The notes: a model not told the origin generated them from the sequence alone. 14,339 bases of DNA from Thermoplasmatota archaeon (GCA_028716125.1 JAQUQK010000025.1:1-14339), one strand, 5' to 3'. Positions 6,219 through 13,358 are shown, counted from the stretch's first letter. Translations and numbers: made by a program.

Positions 6219-8044
6219 TAGGTGGATTTGCCTTCATTGCATGGCTCGTAGGGGTTGAATGCGGGGTCGCCGTAGAGCTGATAAGACCAGCACATCGATT
6301 CTCTCATGTCTTCTTCAGATTGGCCGTTCCACGTAGATGCTATAACATTTGATTTTTCTAACAAAAACTGGTTTTTTGCATTCAGTAGCGCCTCTCCGAC
6401 AGTACAGTTTTCGTTCAATAGATGCCGGAATGTAAGGTATCCAAGCCCAATATTGCCGCAAATTCCTTGAGATTCGTATGGATATATCGGACTGTCTGGA
6501 ATCTCGCCAGTTTGACCAAAAGTGGTTCGAACACCCAGAAAACACGCTGCGGACCCTTTCTGCAAGAATGTGTACGCCATTGAAGTTTCTTTGTCCGTGC
6601 CTGATGCGCATTTTTCAAAATCGATTCTGCCGAGAGAGCAGCTTGCGCCAAAAAACACATTGGGCGGCATTTCCATAATGTCCCCGGAATCAAAAGAATT
6701 GCAATCTACTGGAGAACCGTGGTCGCACATCAATATGTAATTTGATTTTGCAATATCCGAGCATATCAAATTCGCTGATATTGTGTCCCCTGTTTGTTCG
6801 TCTACAAAATATTTTACTCCGGTATGTGCCTGCATTGTATCGTCGCACGTATTGAAAAAAGAGTCACGGAACATATTGTTGGTGGCCGTTGTTCCGCCCA
6901 AAGCCATGCGTTCAGTCCACACTCCAACGTATGTCAGCGCATTATTGTTCCAATCCGAACCTAGAACAATTGGATTTGGCGAGCCATCTTTGCTTGTTTT
7001 CGAAAGATGTGTTTGATAATGTATTATACGGTCGAGATAGCAACTCATGTTGCAAAGCGACTTGGCAATTACTCTACCCATCGCACATTCGATGGTTAGC
7101 TCATTTTCATCGAAGTTGGCATAAGCATTGTCTGAAGGACACGGATTCTCGCCCTCATACTCCTCCAATATTGCACATATTAAGCTCCCGCCGGGCTCAA
7201 TTGCTGCATAATCTCCAATTATGCAAATAAATTTCAGCCCCATTCCATTACATTCCAGCATTTTCTTTGTTGTGTTAATCAAAATGCTCGTTTGTTCCGC
7301 CGAACCGTTTGTCGCAATAATCAATCCAATTCTGTATGCTGCAAGCATGCTTCCCAAACAGGAAAGGTGCGCAGTATAGAATGCATTGGAAACGTTGTCA
7401 TTCGGATTTACGACTGCAACATAGCTCAGATTCGTTCCTTTCTTTTTTCCCTCGGCAATTGTGTATCCCAGGACTTCATCCTGGGATTTCAGCGAAACGC
7501 CCGCATCTTTGGAATAATGGGTGTTTCCAATCGTAATTATTTTTGCATATTTAGTTGCACCAATCTTCCAAAGCGCTTCGTTTGTCGTATCTCCTGAATA
7601 TAGAATTGGCGCATTTAGAATCACTGCAAGTGGGCCGGCAAGTAGCGCATTTTCATAAGTATCAACAACAATCGCCTTGTCGCTAGTATTCCAGAAAGTA
7701 ACTGCAACCTGTGAACTGAATTTTGACAAATCCGAAGCATCAATTTTTACGCCATCGCCTTTATCCCAATTGACGCTGACGTCGATTCCGCAATTTTTGA
7801 ACACTGGCGCAAGTATCGGAACCGCTTTGTAATTCTCTTCTGAGAGAACTATGCGCTTCTTGTCCTGAAGAGTTATTTTTTCGAGAGTGAATTTTTCTGG
7901 TTTTTGAATTTGTTTATCTTGAATCCCTTTTGTGGTTTCGCTGTTTTGCGTCAAGTCTGTGACTTTTTTGTCATTGATACAACCCGCAAAAATCAAAAGC
8001 AGGAACATCGCTACAAGCGCTACCGAAAATGCTTTCGCCGCCAT
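6218..8044 (-). CDS. Gingipain-like (peptidase C25) lipoprotein
   Basis: 608 aa, predicted exported: hydrophobic segment and lipobox FAGC (Cys22), then a polar linker to about 60. Residues 125-175 (TYENALLAGPLAVILNAPIL, then KYAKIITIG) resemble the cell-wall-binding repeat 2 fold. Residues 305-347 match the segment before the gingipain catalytic domain, with an acidic NAYANFDENEL strip, the AMGRV motif and LDRIIHYQ. The catalytic pair is probably His442 (CDHGS) and Cys469 (FGASCSLG). Later blocks SAACFLGVRTTFG, NCTVGEALLNAK and YQLYGDPAFNP also fit family C25. It should be a cysteine endopeptidase on the cell surface, unless it acts in binding only. Odd points: 21 cysteines, and sampled stretches have about 37-38% GC against 52-57% in gcvT and the GH47 gene, which may mean recent acquisition. 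The ATG at 8044 is about 31 bases from a strong TATA box. Confidence 0.75.
   Translation of the reverse strand: MAAKAFSVALVAMFLLLIFAGCINDKKVTDLTQNSETTKGIQDKQIQKPEKFTLEKITLQDKKRIVLSEENYKAVPILAPVFKNCGIDVSVNWDKGDGVKIDASDLSKFSSQVAVTFWNTSDKAIVVDTYENALLAGPLAVILNAPILYSGDTTNEALWKIGATKYAKIITIGNTHYSKDAGVSLKSQDEVLGYTIAEGKKKGTNLSYVAVVNPNDNVSNAFYTAHLSCLGSMLAAYRIGLIIATNGSAEQTSILINTTKKMLECNGMGLKFICIIGDYAAIEPGGSLICAILEEYEGENPCPSDNAYANFDENELTIECAMGRVIAKSLCNMSCYLDRIIHYQTHLSKTSKDGSPNPIVLGSDWNNNALTYVGVWTERMALGGTTATNNMFRDSFFNTCDDTMQAHTGVKYFVDEQTGDTISANLICSDIAKSNYILMCDHGSPVDCNSFDSGDIMEMPPNVFFGASCSLGRIDFEKCASGTDKETSMAYTFLQKGSAACFLGVRTTFGQTGEIPDSPIYPYESQGICGNIGLGYLTFRHLLNENCTVGEALLNAKNQFLLEKSNVIASTWNGQSEEDMRESMCWSYQLYGDPAFNPYEPCNEGKST
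7465..7487 (-). repeat. Perfect inverted repeat inside the C25-like gene
   Basis: Arms ATCCCAGGA and TCCTGGGAT (9 bp, no mismatch) with a 5-base loop, coding for part of the stretch KSQDEVLGY. The mRNA could form a stable hairpin. By simple counting about 0.3 such repeats are expected by chance in a window of this size, so it may mean nothing. Confidence 0.4.
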
Positions 8045-8070
8045 TTTCTCGAACCGGAAACGATTTAATT

Positions 8071-8080
8071 AAATATATAA
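8071..8080 (-). promoter_or_regulatory. TATA box of the C25-like gene
   Basis: TTATATATTT on the minus strand, a near-ideal archaeal TATA box, centred about 31 bases before the ATG at 8044. The leader would be about 5 nt with no Shine-Dalgarno site. Confidence 0.65.
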
Positions 8081-8096
8081 GTTGTGGATGTACTGT

Positions 8097-8108
8097 TTGA
8101 ATGTTCAA
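8097..8108. repeat. Small palindrome upstream of the C25-like promoter
   Basis: TTGAA-TG-TTCAA lies about 17 bases upstream of the TATA box of the C25-like gene and just after the lrp stop codon. The word GTTTGAA is also present in the glnA promoter repeats. It may be an operator; support is weak. Confidence 0.2.
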
Positions 8109-8111
8109 TAA

Positions 8112-8552
8112 TCACAGTAAAACCCTCTTTTCATCCTTCAGCACATTCAAAACTATCTGCGTGTAGGTGCGCTCGATTCCGTCTATGTCTAGTGTATGTT
8201 TTATGAAATTGTCAAGGTCCTTTCGCCCCTTGAAGCGCGCGATTATTATTGAATCCCATTCGCCCGTGACATCGTAAACGCCGAAAACCCTCTTGTCATT
8301 GGCAAGGGCGCTTTGCACTTCGATGAGGGCATTGTGCGCGATTTTCAGGCCGATTAGCGCCGTCAGATCGTAGCCCAGTTTTTCCGAGTCGATTACTGGA
8401 ATATACTGCTGGATTATGCCTTCGCGTTCCAATTTTGCCACGCGGTTTGCGACTGTTGTAACGGATACGTCCATCTCTTCGGATATCTCGCGAAGGCTCT
8501 TTCGCGCATCGCGGTTTAAAATGTTAACAATCTTGCGGTCTAAGTCGTCCAT
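8112..8552 (-). CDS. Lrp/AsnC family transcriptional regulator
   Basis: 146 aa, normal length for a full regulator. Residues 1-50 hold the helix-turn-helix (LREISEEMDVSVTTVANRVAKLEREG; recognition helix about 31-42). Residues 62-140 are the RAM effector domain, with the conserved VTGEWDSIIIARF at 95-107 that packs at the ligand-binding interface. These proteins form dimers and higher multimers, sense amino acids and act as activators or repressors. It is divergent from glnA, and 96 bases separate the two start codons, so control of glnA and of itself is the natural hypothesis. The ATG at 8552 sits inside the perfect palindrome GTCCATATATGGAC and about 27 bases from a TATA-like box, so the mRNA should be leaderless. 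The other ATG at 8562 is out of frame. The effector cannot be deduced. Confidence 0.92.
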   Translation of the reverse strand: MDDLDRKIVNILNRDARKSLREISEEMDVSVTTVANRVAKLEREGIIQQYIPVIDSEKLGYDLTALIGLKIAHNALIEVQSALANDKRVFGVYDVTGEWDSIIIARFKGRKDLDNFIKHTLDIDGIERTYTQIVLNVLKDEKRVLL

Positions 8553-8560
8553 ATATGGAC
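8547..8560. promoter_or_regulatory. 14-bp perfect palindrome, probable Lrp operator
   Basis: GTCCATATATGGAC is its own reverse complement. It covers the predicted transcription start and start codon of the Lrp gene, a position where binding would block initiation. Lrp-family proteins bind palindromes of about this length with an AT-rich centre. Autoregulation is inferred. Confidence 0.5.
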
Positions 8561-8599
8561 ATTTGTTAAGTTTTATTAAATATTTCGCTACATTTGTCC
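8557..8599. promoter_or_regulatory. Spaced GGACA / TGTCC half-sites between lrp and glnA
   Basis: GGACA (8557-8561, the right arm of the palindrome) and TGTCC (8595-8599) form an inverted pair 38 bases apart, from first base to first base, on either side of the lrp TATA box. Nearly four helical turns would place them on the same face, as expected for an Lrp multimer that wraps DNA. The words are short, so this is tentative. Confidence 0.3.
8574..8583 (-). promoter_or_regulatory. TATA box of the Lrp gene
   Basis: ATATTTAATA on the minus strand, centred about 27 bases before the ATG at 8552, so the transcript should start at or next to the start codon. Confidence 0.5.
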
Positions 8600-8610
8600 A
8601 GTAATTTCGA

Positions 8611-8634
8611 TTGAACGTTTATTAACGTTTGAAC
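8611..8634 (+). promoter_or_regulatory. glnA promoter with TATA box inside repeats
   Basis: The TATA box TTTATTAA (8618-8625) is centred about 27 bases before the glnA ATG, giving a leaderless message. It overlaps two AACGTT words (8614-8619 and 8624-8629) exactly 10 bases apart, and the hexamer TTGAAC occurs at both ends (8611-8616 and 8629-8634). A protein bound here would cover the TATA box, so repression is the likely effect. Confidence 0.5.
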
Positions 8635-8648
8635 AATGATGCGTTTCG

Positions 8649-9980
8649 ATGGGCATGGCAAGCATAACCGAGATTCTCGCAAAGGCAAAGGACGACGGAA
8701 TAAAGCACGTCCGTCTGCAGTTCACGGACATTCTGGGCACGCCGAAGAACATAGTTGTTCCGCCGACGCGGCTTGAGGAAGCGATGGAAAAAGGGATAGC
8801 ATTCGACGCATCATCGATAGCAGGCTATGCGACAATTGAAGAATCAGACATGATAGCCAAGGCAATCCCTGACTCTTATGTAGTAATACCCGACATAATA
8901 GAAAAGACGCCGACCGCGAGACTGATGTGCGACATATACAACCATGGCGGGAGGCGCTTCCCCGGCGACCCGAAGTATATGCTTGAGAAAGTGATGGACA
9001 GGGCAAAGGAGAAGGGATTTGTATACCACACCGGCCCGGAATGCGAATTCTTCCTTTTCAAGACACAGGACGGCGTTCCGACCACAATACCAAACGACAG
9101 TGCGACTTATTTCGACCTCTCAACGCGCGACATTGCCGAAGGGCTGCGCGCAGAAGTTTCGCAGGCAGTCCAGCAGATGGGCTTTGAAGTATATTCGGCC
9201 CACCACGAATGCGCTCCCGGCCAGCACGAAATCAACTTCGCCCACGCCGATGCAGTCACAACTGCGGAGCGTGTCATAACATTGCGCTACGTCATCAAGG
9301 CGATTGCGATGAAATACGGTCTTCATGCCACATTCATGCCAAAGCCGGTCTACGGCATCGCAGGCTCTGGAATGCACGTCCACCAGTCATTCATGACGCA
9401 AGCAGGCGAGAACAAGTTTTACGACCCAAAAGGAAAGAACGAACTAAGCCCGCTTGCATATAATTTCATAGCCGGCCTTCTTGCGCATTCGCGCGAAATG
9501 TGTGCCATACTGAACTCGACTGCAAACTCGTTCAAGAGACTCGTCCCGGGATTTGAGGCGCCGACATACATCGCCTGGGCGAACAGGAACAGGAGTGCCA
9601 TGATACGCATACCCGCTGAGCGCGGAAAGGGAACGCGCGTCGAGCTTCGCAACCCAGATGGCGCGGGAAACCCATACCTCCAGTTCGCAGTGATGCTTGC
9701 GGCAGGTCTTGATGGCGTTGACAGGAAATTAAATCCGCCGGAAGCGATTGAACGCGACATCTACGAACTTTCCGCTGATGAGAAGAAAAAATACGGCATA
9801 GAAGCGCTTCCGACAAGCTTCGGCAGATCGCTGGAGTTCATGGCGGAAAGCAAGCTCATGAAGGACGTTCTCGGCGACCACATATTCAACCATTTCATGC
9901 ACCTGAAATCCCAGGAATGGAACGACTATCGGGCGCACGTCACAAAGTGGGAGATCGACAAGTACCTGCCCATAATCTGA
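8649..9980 (+). CDS. glnA: Glutamine synthetase type I
   Basis: 443 aa. It makes glutamine from glutamate, ammonia and ATP as a dodecamer in the cytoplasm. Conserved parts: FDASSIAG at 52-59 (active-site latch), ECEFFLF at 131-137 with metal-binding glutamates, HHECAPGQHEI at 185-195, GSGMHVHQS at 239-247, the flap PGFEAP with Glu303, and RVELRNPDGAGNPYLQ at 330-345. The region around Tyr372 (RDIYELSADEKKKYGIEALP) lacks the NLYDLP context of adenylylated GSI-beta enzymes, so the protein looks like GSI-alpha and is probably not adenylylated. GSI-alpha of Bacillus subtilis uses Arg62 for glutamine feedback; the aligned residue here is Thr62, so feedback may differ. The ATG at 8649 is chosen over the one at 8655 because it matches the expected transcription start. 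Its divergent neighbour is an Lrp-type regulator. Confidence 0.96.
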   Translation: MGMASITEILAKAKDDGIKHVRLQFTDILGTPKNIVVPPTRLEEAMEKGIAFDASSIAGYATIEESDMIAKAIPDSYVVIPDIIEKTPTARLMCDIYNHGGRRFPGDPKYMLEKVMDRAKEKGFVYHTGPECEFFLFKTQDGVPTTIPNDSATYFDLSTRDIAEGLRAEVSQAVQQMGFEVYSAHHECAPGQHEINFAHADAVTTAERVITLRYVIKAIAMKYGLHATFMPKPVYGIAGSGMHVHQSFMTQAGENKFYDPKGKNELSPLAYNFIAGLLAHSREMCAILNSTANSFKRLVPGFEAPTYIAWANRNRSAMIRIPAERGKGTRVELRNPDGAGNPYLQFAVMLAAGLDGVDRKLNPPEAIERDIYELSADEKKKYGIEALPTSFGRSLEFMAESKLMKDVLGDHIFNHFMHLKSQEWNDYRAHVTKWEIDKYLPII

Positions 9981-10008
9981 GGATGAATCCTTACCACTTT
10001 ATCTCTTT

Positions 10009-10034
10009 AATCTCCAATTCCGCGCGAGGAGATT
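10009..10034. repeat. Inverted repeat between glnA and pyrC
   Basis: AATCTCC (10009-10015) and GGAGATT (10028-10034) form a perfect 7-bp inverted repeat around a GC-rich 12-base spacer. The right arm runs into the pyrC TATA box. It could be an operator for pyrC or a hairpin at the 3' end of the glnA message. Confidence 0.35.
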
Positions 10035-10040
10035 TATTAA
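10033..10040 (+). promoter_or_regulatory. TATA box of pyrC-dphB
   Basis: TTTATTAA, the same octamer as in the glnA promoter, is preceded by a purine-rich stretch (GCGAGGAGA) that could serve as BRE. Its centre is about 25 bases before the ATG at 10061, so the message should be leaderless. This fixes the pyrC start. Confidence 0.55.
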
Positions 10041-10060
10041 CACCTTTTCGATTTCCAGAT

Positions 10061-11335
10061 ATGGATTTTATAGTCGAGGGGCGCGCATTCGCCGGCGGCG
10101 AATTTGTCGAGTGCGCAATCGGCATAGAAAACGGCAGGATCTCAAGAATCGGAAAAACAATCGAGCCTTCCGGCGGATGCAGGCGAATTTCTGCAAAGCA
10201 CATTCTCCCTGCGGGGGTAGATGCGCACGTGCATTTCCGCGACCCGGGGCTTACCCACAAGGAAGATTTTGCAACAGGCACGATGTCTGCGGCATTCGGG
10301 GGAATTTCCTGCGTGCTGGACATGCCGAACACAAAACCGCCAGCAGTTACAACAGAAGCCCTTGCAGAAAAAATAGAAATTGCAAAGCGCAAGGCTTGCG
10401 TTGATTTTGGGATTTATGCTGGCGCATCTGCCGTTGGAAACGTCGAAGCGCTTGCAAAAAAATGCACTGCATTCAAATTATACATGGCGGAAAGCACGGG
10501 CGGACTGAATGTGCCGGACTCTGAAATAGAGGGGATTTGCGCTAAAATCGCAAAGACAGGAAAAGCGCTTTCAATCCACACAGAGGACGAGAAAACGCGC
10601 AAGAAATTCGAAGAGAAAAACCTGGAAGACCACTTAAAATCGCGCAGCAACATATGCGAAGCGGAAGCAGTAAAGCGCGTTGCGGCGCTTGCGCCAAAAT
10701 TGAAAAATGAAATTCATCTGGCCCATATCTCCGCAAAAGAGAGCATCGAATATCTCAAAAACAAGCCGAAAAACCTTACTGCGGAAGTAGCGCCACATCA
10801 TCTTTTTTTGAACGCGGGAATGGACCTGCGCCAATATGGAAAAGTAAATCCGCCACTGAGAACAAAGCAGGATCAGTCTGCGCTCTGGGAAGCGCTGAAT
10901 TTGGGCATCATAGATATGCTCGCCTCAGACCACGCACCCCACACCATTGATGAAAAAGAAAAAGAATTCAACGACGCGCCATCGGGAATGCCGGGCGTTG
11001 AGACGATGTACCCGCTGATGCTTGCGGCATCAAAGGTGAAAAGGATAGAAATTGCGCGTTTGGCAAATGCGATTTCGGAAAGGCCTGCGCAAATATTCGG
11101 TTTCGGCGAGAGAAAAGGAAAAATCGCGGTTGGCTATGATGCAGATTTGATTTTTGTTGACTTCCAAAATGCCCGCAAAATAAAAGCAGAAGACCTGCAC
11201 TCAAAATGCGGCTGGACTGCATTCGAGAAATTCGACGCAATATTCCCGGAATCTACTATGGTGCGCGGGAAATTCGTAGTTGAGAACGGAAGCTTTGTCG
11301 GCGCTCCCGGCTACGGGCGCTATGTCAGCGAGTGA
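10061..11335 (+). CDS. pyrC: Dihydroorotase
   Basis: 424 aa, the normal size of a type I enzyme. It closes carbamoyl-aspartate to dihydroorotate in pyrimidine synthesis. Amidohydrolase residues are all visible: HxH in DAHVHFRDPG (His56, His58), Lys139 in AFKLYM (probable carboxylated lysine), His173 in SIHTEDE, His222 in HLAHIS and Asp290 in ASDHAPH. The substrate-binding block MPNTKPP lies at 88-94. The C-terminus (KIAVGYDADLIFVD) is the usual small beta domain. The reading frame is open back to 9917 inside glnA, but the TATA box at 10033-10040 and the family N-terminus support the ATG at 10061. The stop codon is four bases before the dphB ATG, so the two genes form an operon. Allantoinase and hydantoinase are close relatives, but the FRDPG motif favours dihydroorotase. 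Confidence 0.93.
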   Translation: MDFIVEGRAFAGGEFVECAIGIENGRISRIGKTIEPSGGCRRISAKHILPAGVDAHVHFRDPGLTHKEDFATGTMSAAFGGISCVLDMPNTKPPAVTTEALAEKIEIAKRKACVDFGIYAGASAVGNVEALAKKCTAFKLYMAESTGGLNVPDSEIEGICAKIAKTGKALSIHTEDEKTRKKFEEKNLEDHLKSRSNICEAEAVKRVAALAPKLKNEIHLAHISAKESIEYLKNKPKNLTAEVAPHHLFLNAGMDLRQYGKVNPPLRTKQDQSALWEALNLGIIDMLASDHAPHTIDEKEKEFNDAPSGMPGVETMYPLMLAASKVKRIEIARLANAISERPAQIFGFGERKGKIAVGYDADLIFVDFQNARKIKAEDLHSKCGWTAFEKFDAIFPESTMVRGKFVVENGSFVGAPGYGRYVSE

Positions 11336-11339
11336 TGAA

Positions 11340-12116
11340 ATGGGCAAATTATACCTTATCGGGCTTGGACTTTACGACGAGAAAGACATAACGCTAAAAG
11401 GATTGGAGGCGGCGCGCTCCTGCGACAAGCTTTACGCGGAATTTTACACTGCGATTCTCTCCGGCTCGACACTGGAAAAACTTGAGGAAATGATCGGAAA
11501 GAAGATAGAAGTTCTTCCGCGCGTTGAAGTGGAATCCGGGAAGAAAATTCTTGAAGATGCAAAGACAAAAACGGTTGCGCTCCTCACCGCGGGCGACCCA
11601 ATGACCGCCACTACGCATCTAGATATCCGCATCCGCGCAATGGAGAAAGGAATTGAAACACAGATAATTCACGGCACTTCCATATTCTCATCCGCTCCGG
11701 GCGTTCTTGGGCTCCAACACTATAAGTTCGGGCGCACTACGACAGTTCCGTATCCAGAAGGAAATTACCTGCCGGAAAGCCCTTATGACGTGATAAAGGA
11801 AAACCAGAGCCGCGGGCTTCATACTCTTGTGCTTCTTGACATTCGCGCAGAGGAAAAAGAAAGGCGCTTCATGACCGCGAACGAATGCATAGAAGTATTA
11901 TTGCGTATCGAAGCGAAGCGCGGGGAAAAAGTGTTTACCGAAGAAACTCTCATTGGAGTTATTGCGCGCGCTGGTGCCCCAAAGCCCTGCGTTGCAGCGG
12001 GAAAAGTAAAAGACTTGAGAACGAGGGACTTTGGCGCTCCGCTTCATACAGTCATCGTTCCCGGAAAATTGCATTTCTTGGAAAAGGAAGCGCTTGAAAA
12101 ATTAGGAAAGATTTAG
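11340..12116 (+). CDS. dphB: Diphthine synthase
   Basis: 258 aa, full length. DphB methylates the modified histidine of elongation factor 2 with S-adenosylmethionine on the way to diphthamide; the gene is archaeal or eukaryotic, not bacterial. It belongs to the tetrapyrrole methylase fold: LYLIGLGLYDEKDIT at 4-18, AEFYT at 33-37, LLTAGDPMTATTH at 81-93, HGTSIFSSAPGVLGLQHYKF at 111-130 and HTLVLLDI at 161-168 are typical of DphB. The ATG at 11340 begins four bases after the pyrC stop; GTGAT (11332-11336) just before it may serve as Shine-Dalgarno. A TTG further upstream (11280) would overlap pyrC and is rejected. The pairing with pyrC is probably only transcriptional. The SAM synthetase gene on the opposite strand makes its co-substrate. 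Confidence 0.95.
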   Translation: MGKLYLIGLGLYDEKDITLKGLEAARSCDKLYAEFYTAILSGSTLEKLEEMIGKKIEVLPRVEVESGKKILEDAKTKTVALLTAGDPMTATTHLDIRIRAMEKGIETQIIHGTSIFSSAPGVLGLQHYKFGRTTTVPYPEGNYLPESPYDVIKENQSRGLHTLVLLDIRAEEKERRFMTANECIEVLLRIEAKRGEKVFTEETLIGVIARAGAPKPCVAAGKVKDLRTRDFGAPLHTVIVPGKLHFLEKEALEKLGKI

Positions 12117-12118
12117 AG

Positions 12119-12124
12119 AAAAAA
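12119..12124 (-). terminator. T6 tract after the SAM synthetase gene
   Basis: T6 on the minus strand directly follows the TAA of the SAM synthetase gene, in the 8-base gap before the convergent dphB stop codon. No comparable T-run for the plus strand lies near dphB, so its transcript may extend into the opposite gene. Confidence 0.35.
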
Positions 12125-13324
12125 TTAGAAGACGTTTATCTTCCCTGCAACAAGCCCTTCCGTGATTTCCGGGCACCTGTCGAGCCATTCGTCCACGACG
12201 CGGTTAACTTTCTGCTCCATCTTATCCAGGCAACGGCCATCCGCTGGGATTATTTTTGCGACTGCTGCGCGCGGGTGGTTGATCGGCTTTCCTATCTGCG
12301 CCAGTATGTTGACATGCGCTTCCACTACGTCGCCGCCGAATACCTTGACTATGTCCTCTGCCATCCTGAATCCGAGGATGTTGTAAATCTTTCCAACGTG
12401 GCTTACCGGGTTCTTTCCAGCCGCCGCCTCAAGGCTCATCGGCCTGCAAGGTGTGATTAATCCGTTGACGCGGTTGCCCCTGCCGATTGCGCCGTCGTCG
12501 CCGTTCTCCATGTCGAGTCCTGTGACCGTAAGATAGTAAATTCCCGCATTGTAATCATCGGCGGTGTTTATGTTTATGTCAAGCTCGCGGTCGGTGTATT
12601 TGCACAAGTCGTCAAGGAGCTTTTCCCTCAGCTGTTCCTTGATGCTTGCGTATTCTTTCCCATCTTTTATATATGTGCCGACCATTGCCGCCGCGACAGT
12701 AAGAAGTATGTTATTGTCCGTGCGAAGGCCCATGACCTTTACGTCCTGGCCGACCTGCGGAAGCTTGTATTTATTGTTGATGAGCTTCTCGGCGCGCATA
12801 ACAAGGTTCTCTGTCTCGGACATTGGCGCAAATCCTACGCCGAATGAAGTATCGTTTGCAAGCGGCACTTTCTTCTCGCCCGCATGCTCGAAAACGCCTA
12901 TAAGGTCATCAGAACCTGGCCCTATCTTGCAGTCTATTACTGCCATCGATTCCGGGTCGAAATATCTAAACTTGCGCAGGTATTCTGCGCAGGCGCGAAG
13001 CGCGATCGGCCTGACCGGAAAATGATCTCCCTTGACCTGGTCGGTTGCCCTGCCCGCAATCGTGACAAGTATCGGCTTGGTAACCTCTCCGCCGCCAAAG
13101 CGCGGGTACGACTTTCCGGCGGCAATCTGCACCTTGTCGACGTTGTGGTGCATTATCTTGCCAAACCTTCGTATGTACTCGCGCGAAAGCTCCCTGCTTA
13201 TTACCTCGCCTATCCCATCGGCAATGCTGTCCGGGTGGCCAAAGCCCTTGCGTTCCACTATCTCTGTCCTCTGCTGCTCAATCGGAATTGATGTCAGCGG
13301 CTCAACGAATATGTTCTTTGTCAT
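12125..13324 (-). CDS. mat: S-adenosylmethionine synthetase, archaeal type
   Basis: 399 aa, normal for the archaeal family, which is very distant from bacterial MetK. It makes SAM from methionine and ATP. Signature stretches: VERKGFGHPDSIADGI at 23-38, HHNVDKVQIAAGKS at 59-72, KIGPGSDDL at 133-141, NDTSFGVGFAP at 157-167, GLRTDNNILLTVAAAMV at 199-215, NTADDY at 253-258, GLDMENGDDGAIGRGNRVNG at 269-288, CRPMSLEAAAGKNPVSHVGK at 293-312 and AQIGKPINHPRAA at 342-354. The ATG at 13324 is preferred over the GTG at 13330, because AAGGTG (13335-13330) lies five bases before the ATG but would overlap the GTG. Unlike most genes here it has a leader of about 20-40 nt. It lies downstream of dacZ but has its own TATA boxes. 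Confidence 0.96.
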   Translation of the reverse strand: MTKNIFVEPLTSIPIEQQRTEIVERKGFGHPDSIADGIGEVISRELSREYIRRFGKIMHHNVDKVQIAAGKSYPRFGGGEVTKPILVTIAGRATDQVKGDHFPVRPIALRACAEYLRKFRYFDPESMAVIDCKIGPGSDDLIGVFEHAGEKKVPLANDTSFGVGFAPMSETENLVMRAEKLINNKYKLPQVGQDVKVMGLRTDNNILLTVAAAMVGTYIKDGKEYASIKEQLREKLLDDLCKYTDRELDININTADDYNAGIYYLTVTGLDMENGDDGAIGRGNRVNGLITPCRPMSLEAAAGKNPVSHVGKIYNILGFRMAEDIVKVFGGDVVEAHVNILAQIGKPINHPRAAVAKIIPADGRCLDKMEQKVNRVVDEWLDRCPEITEGLVAGKINVF

Positions 13325-13329
13325 ATACA

Positions 13330-13335
13330 CACCTT
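13330..13335 (-). promoter_or_regulatory. Shine-Dalgarno site of the SAM synthetase gene
   Basis: AAGGTG on the minus strand matches the GGAGGTGATC complement of archaeal 16S rRNA at AGGTG and lies five bases before the ATG at 13324. It decides this start over the GTG at 13330. Confidence 0.6.
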
Positions 13336-13358
13336 CAAAACTGAACTTTTACATTAAA

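Noticed and set aside
9917..10060. Upstream start of dihydroorotase within glnA
   Set aside because: It would overlap glnA by 64 bases and translate the promoter region; the ATG at 10061 fits the TATA box and family.
11280..11339. TTG start of dphB within pyrC
   Set aside because: The added residues do not match DphB; the ATG at 11340 starts the known MGKLYLIGLG N-terminus.
11331..11400. C/D-box-like word GTGATGA at the pyrC-dphB junction
   Set aside because: No CTGA D box at a suitable distance; it is the stop/Shine-Dalgarno overlap.
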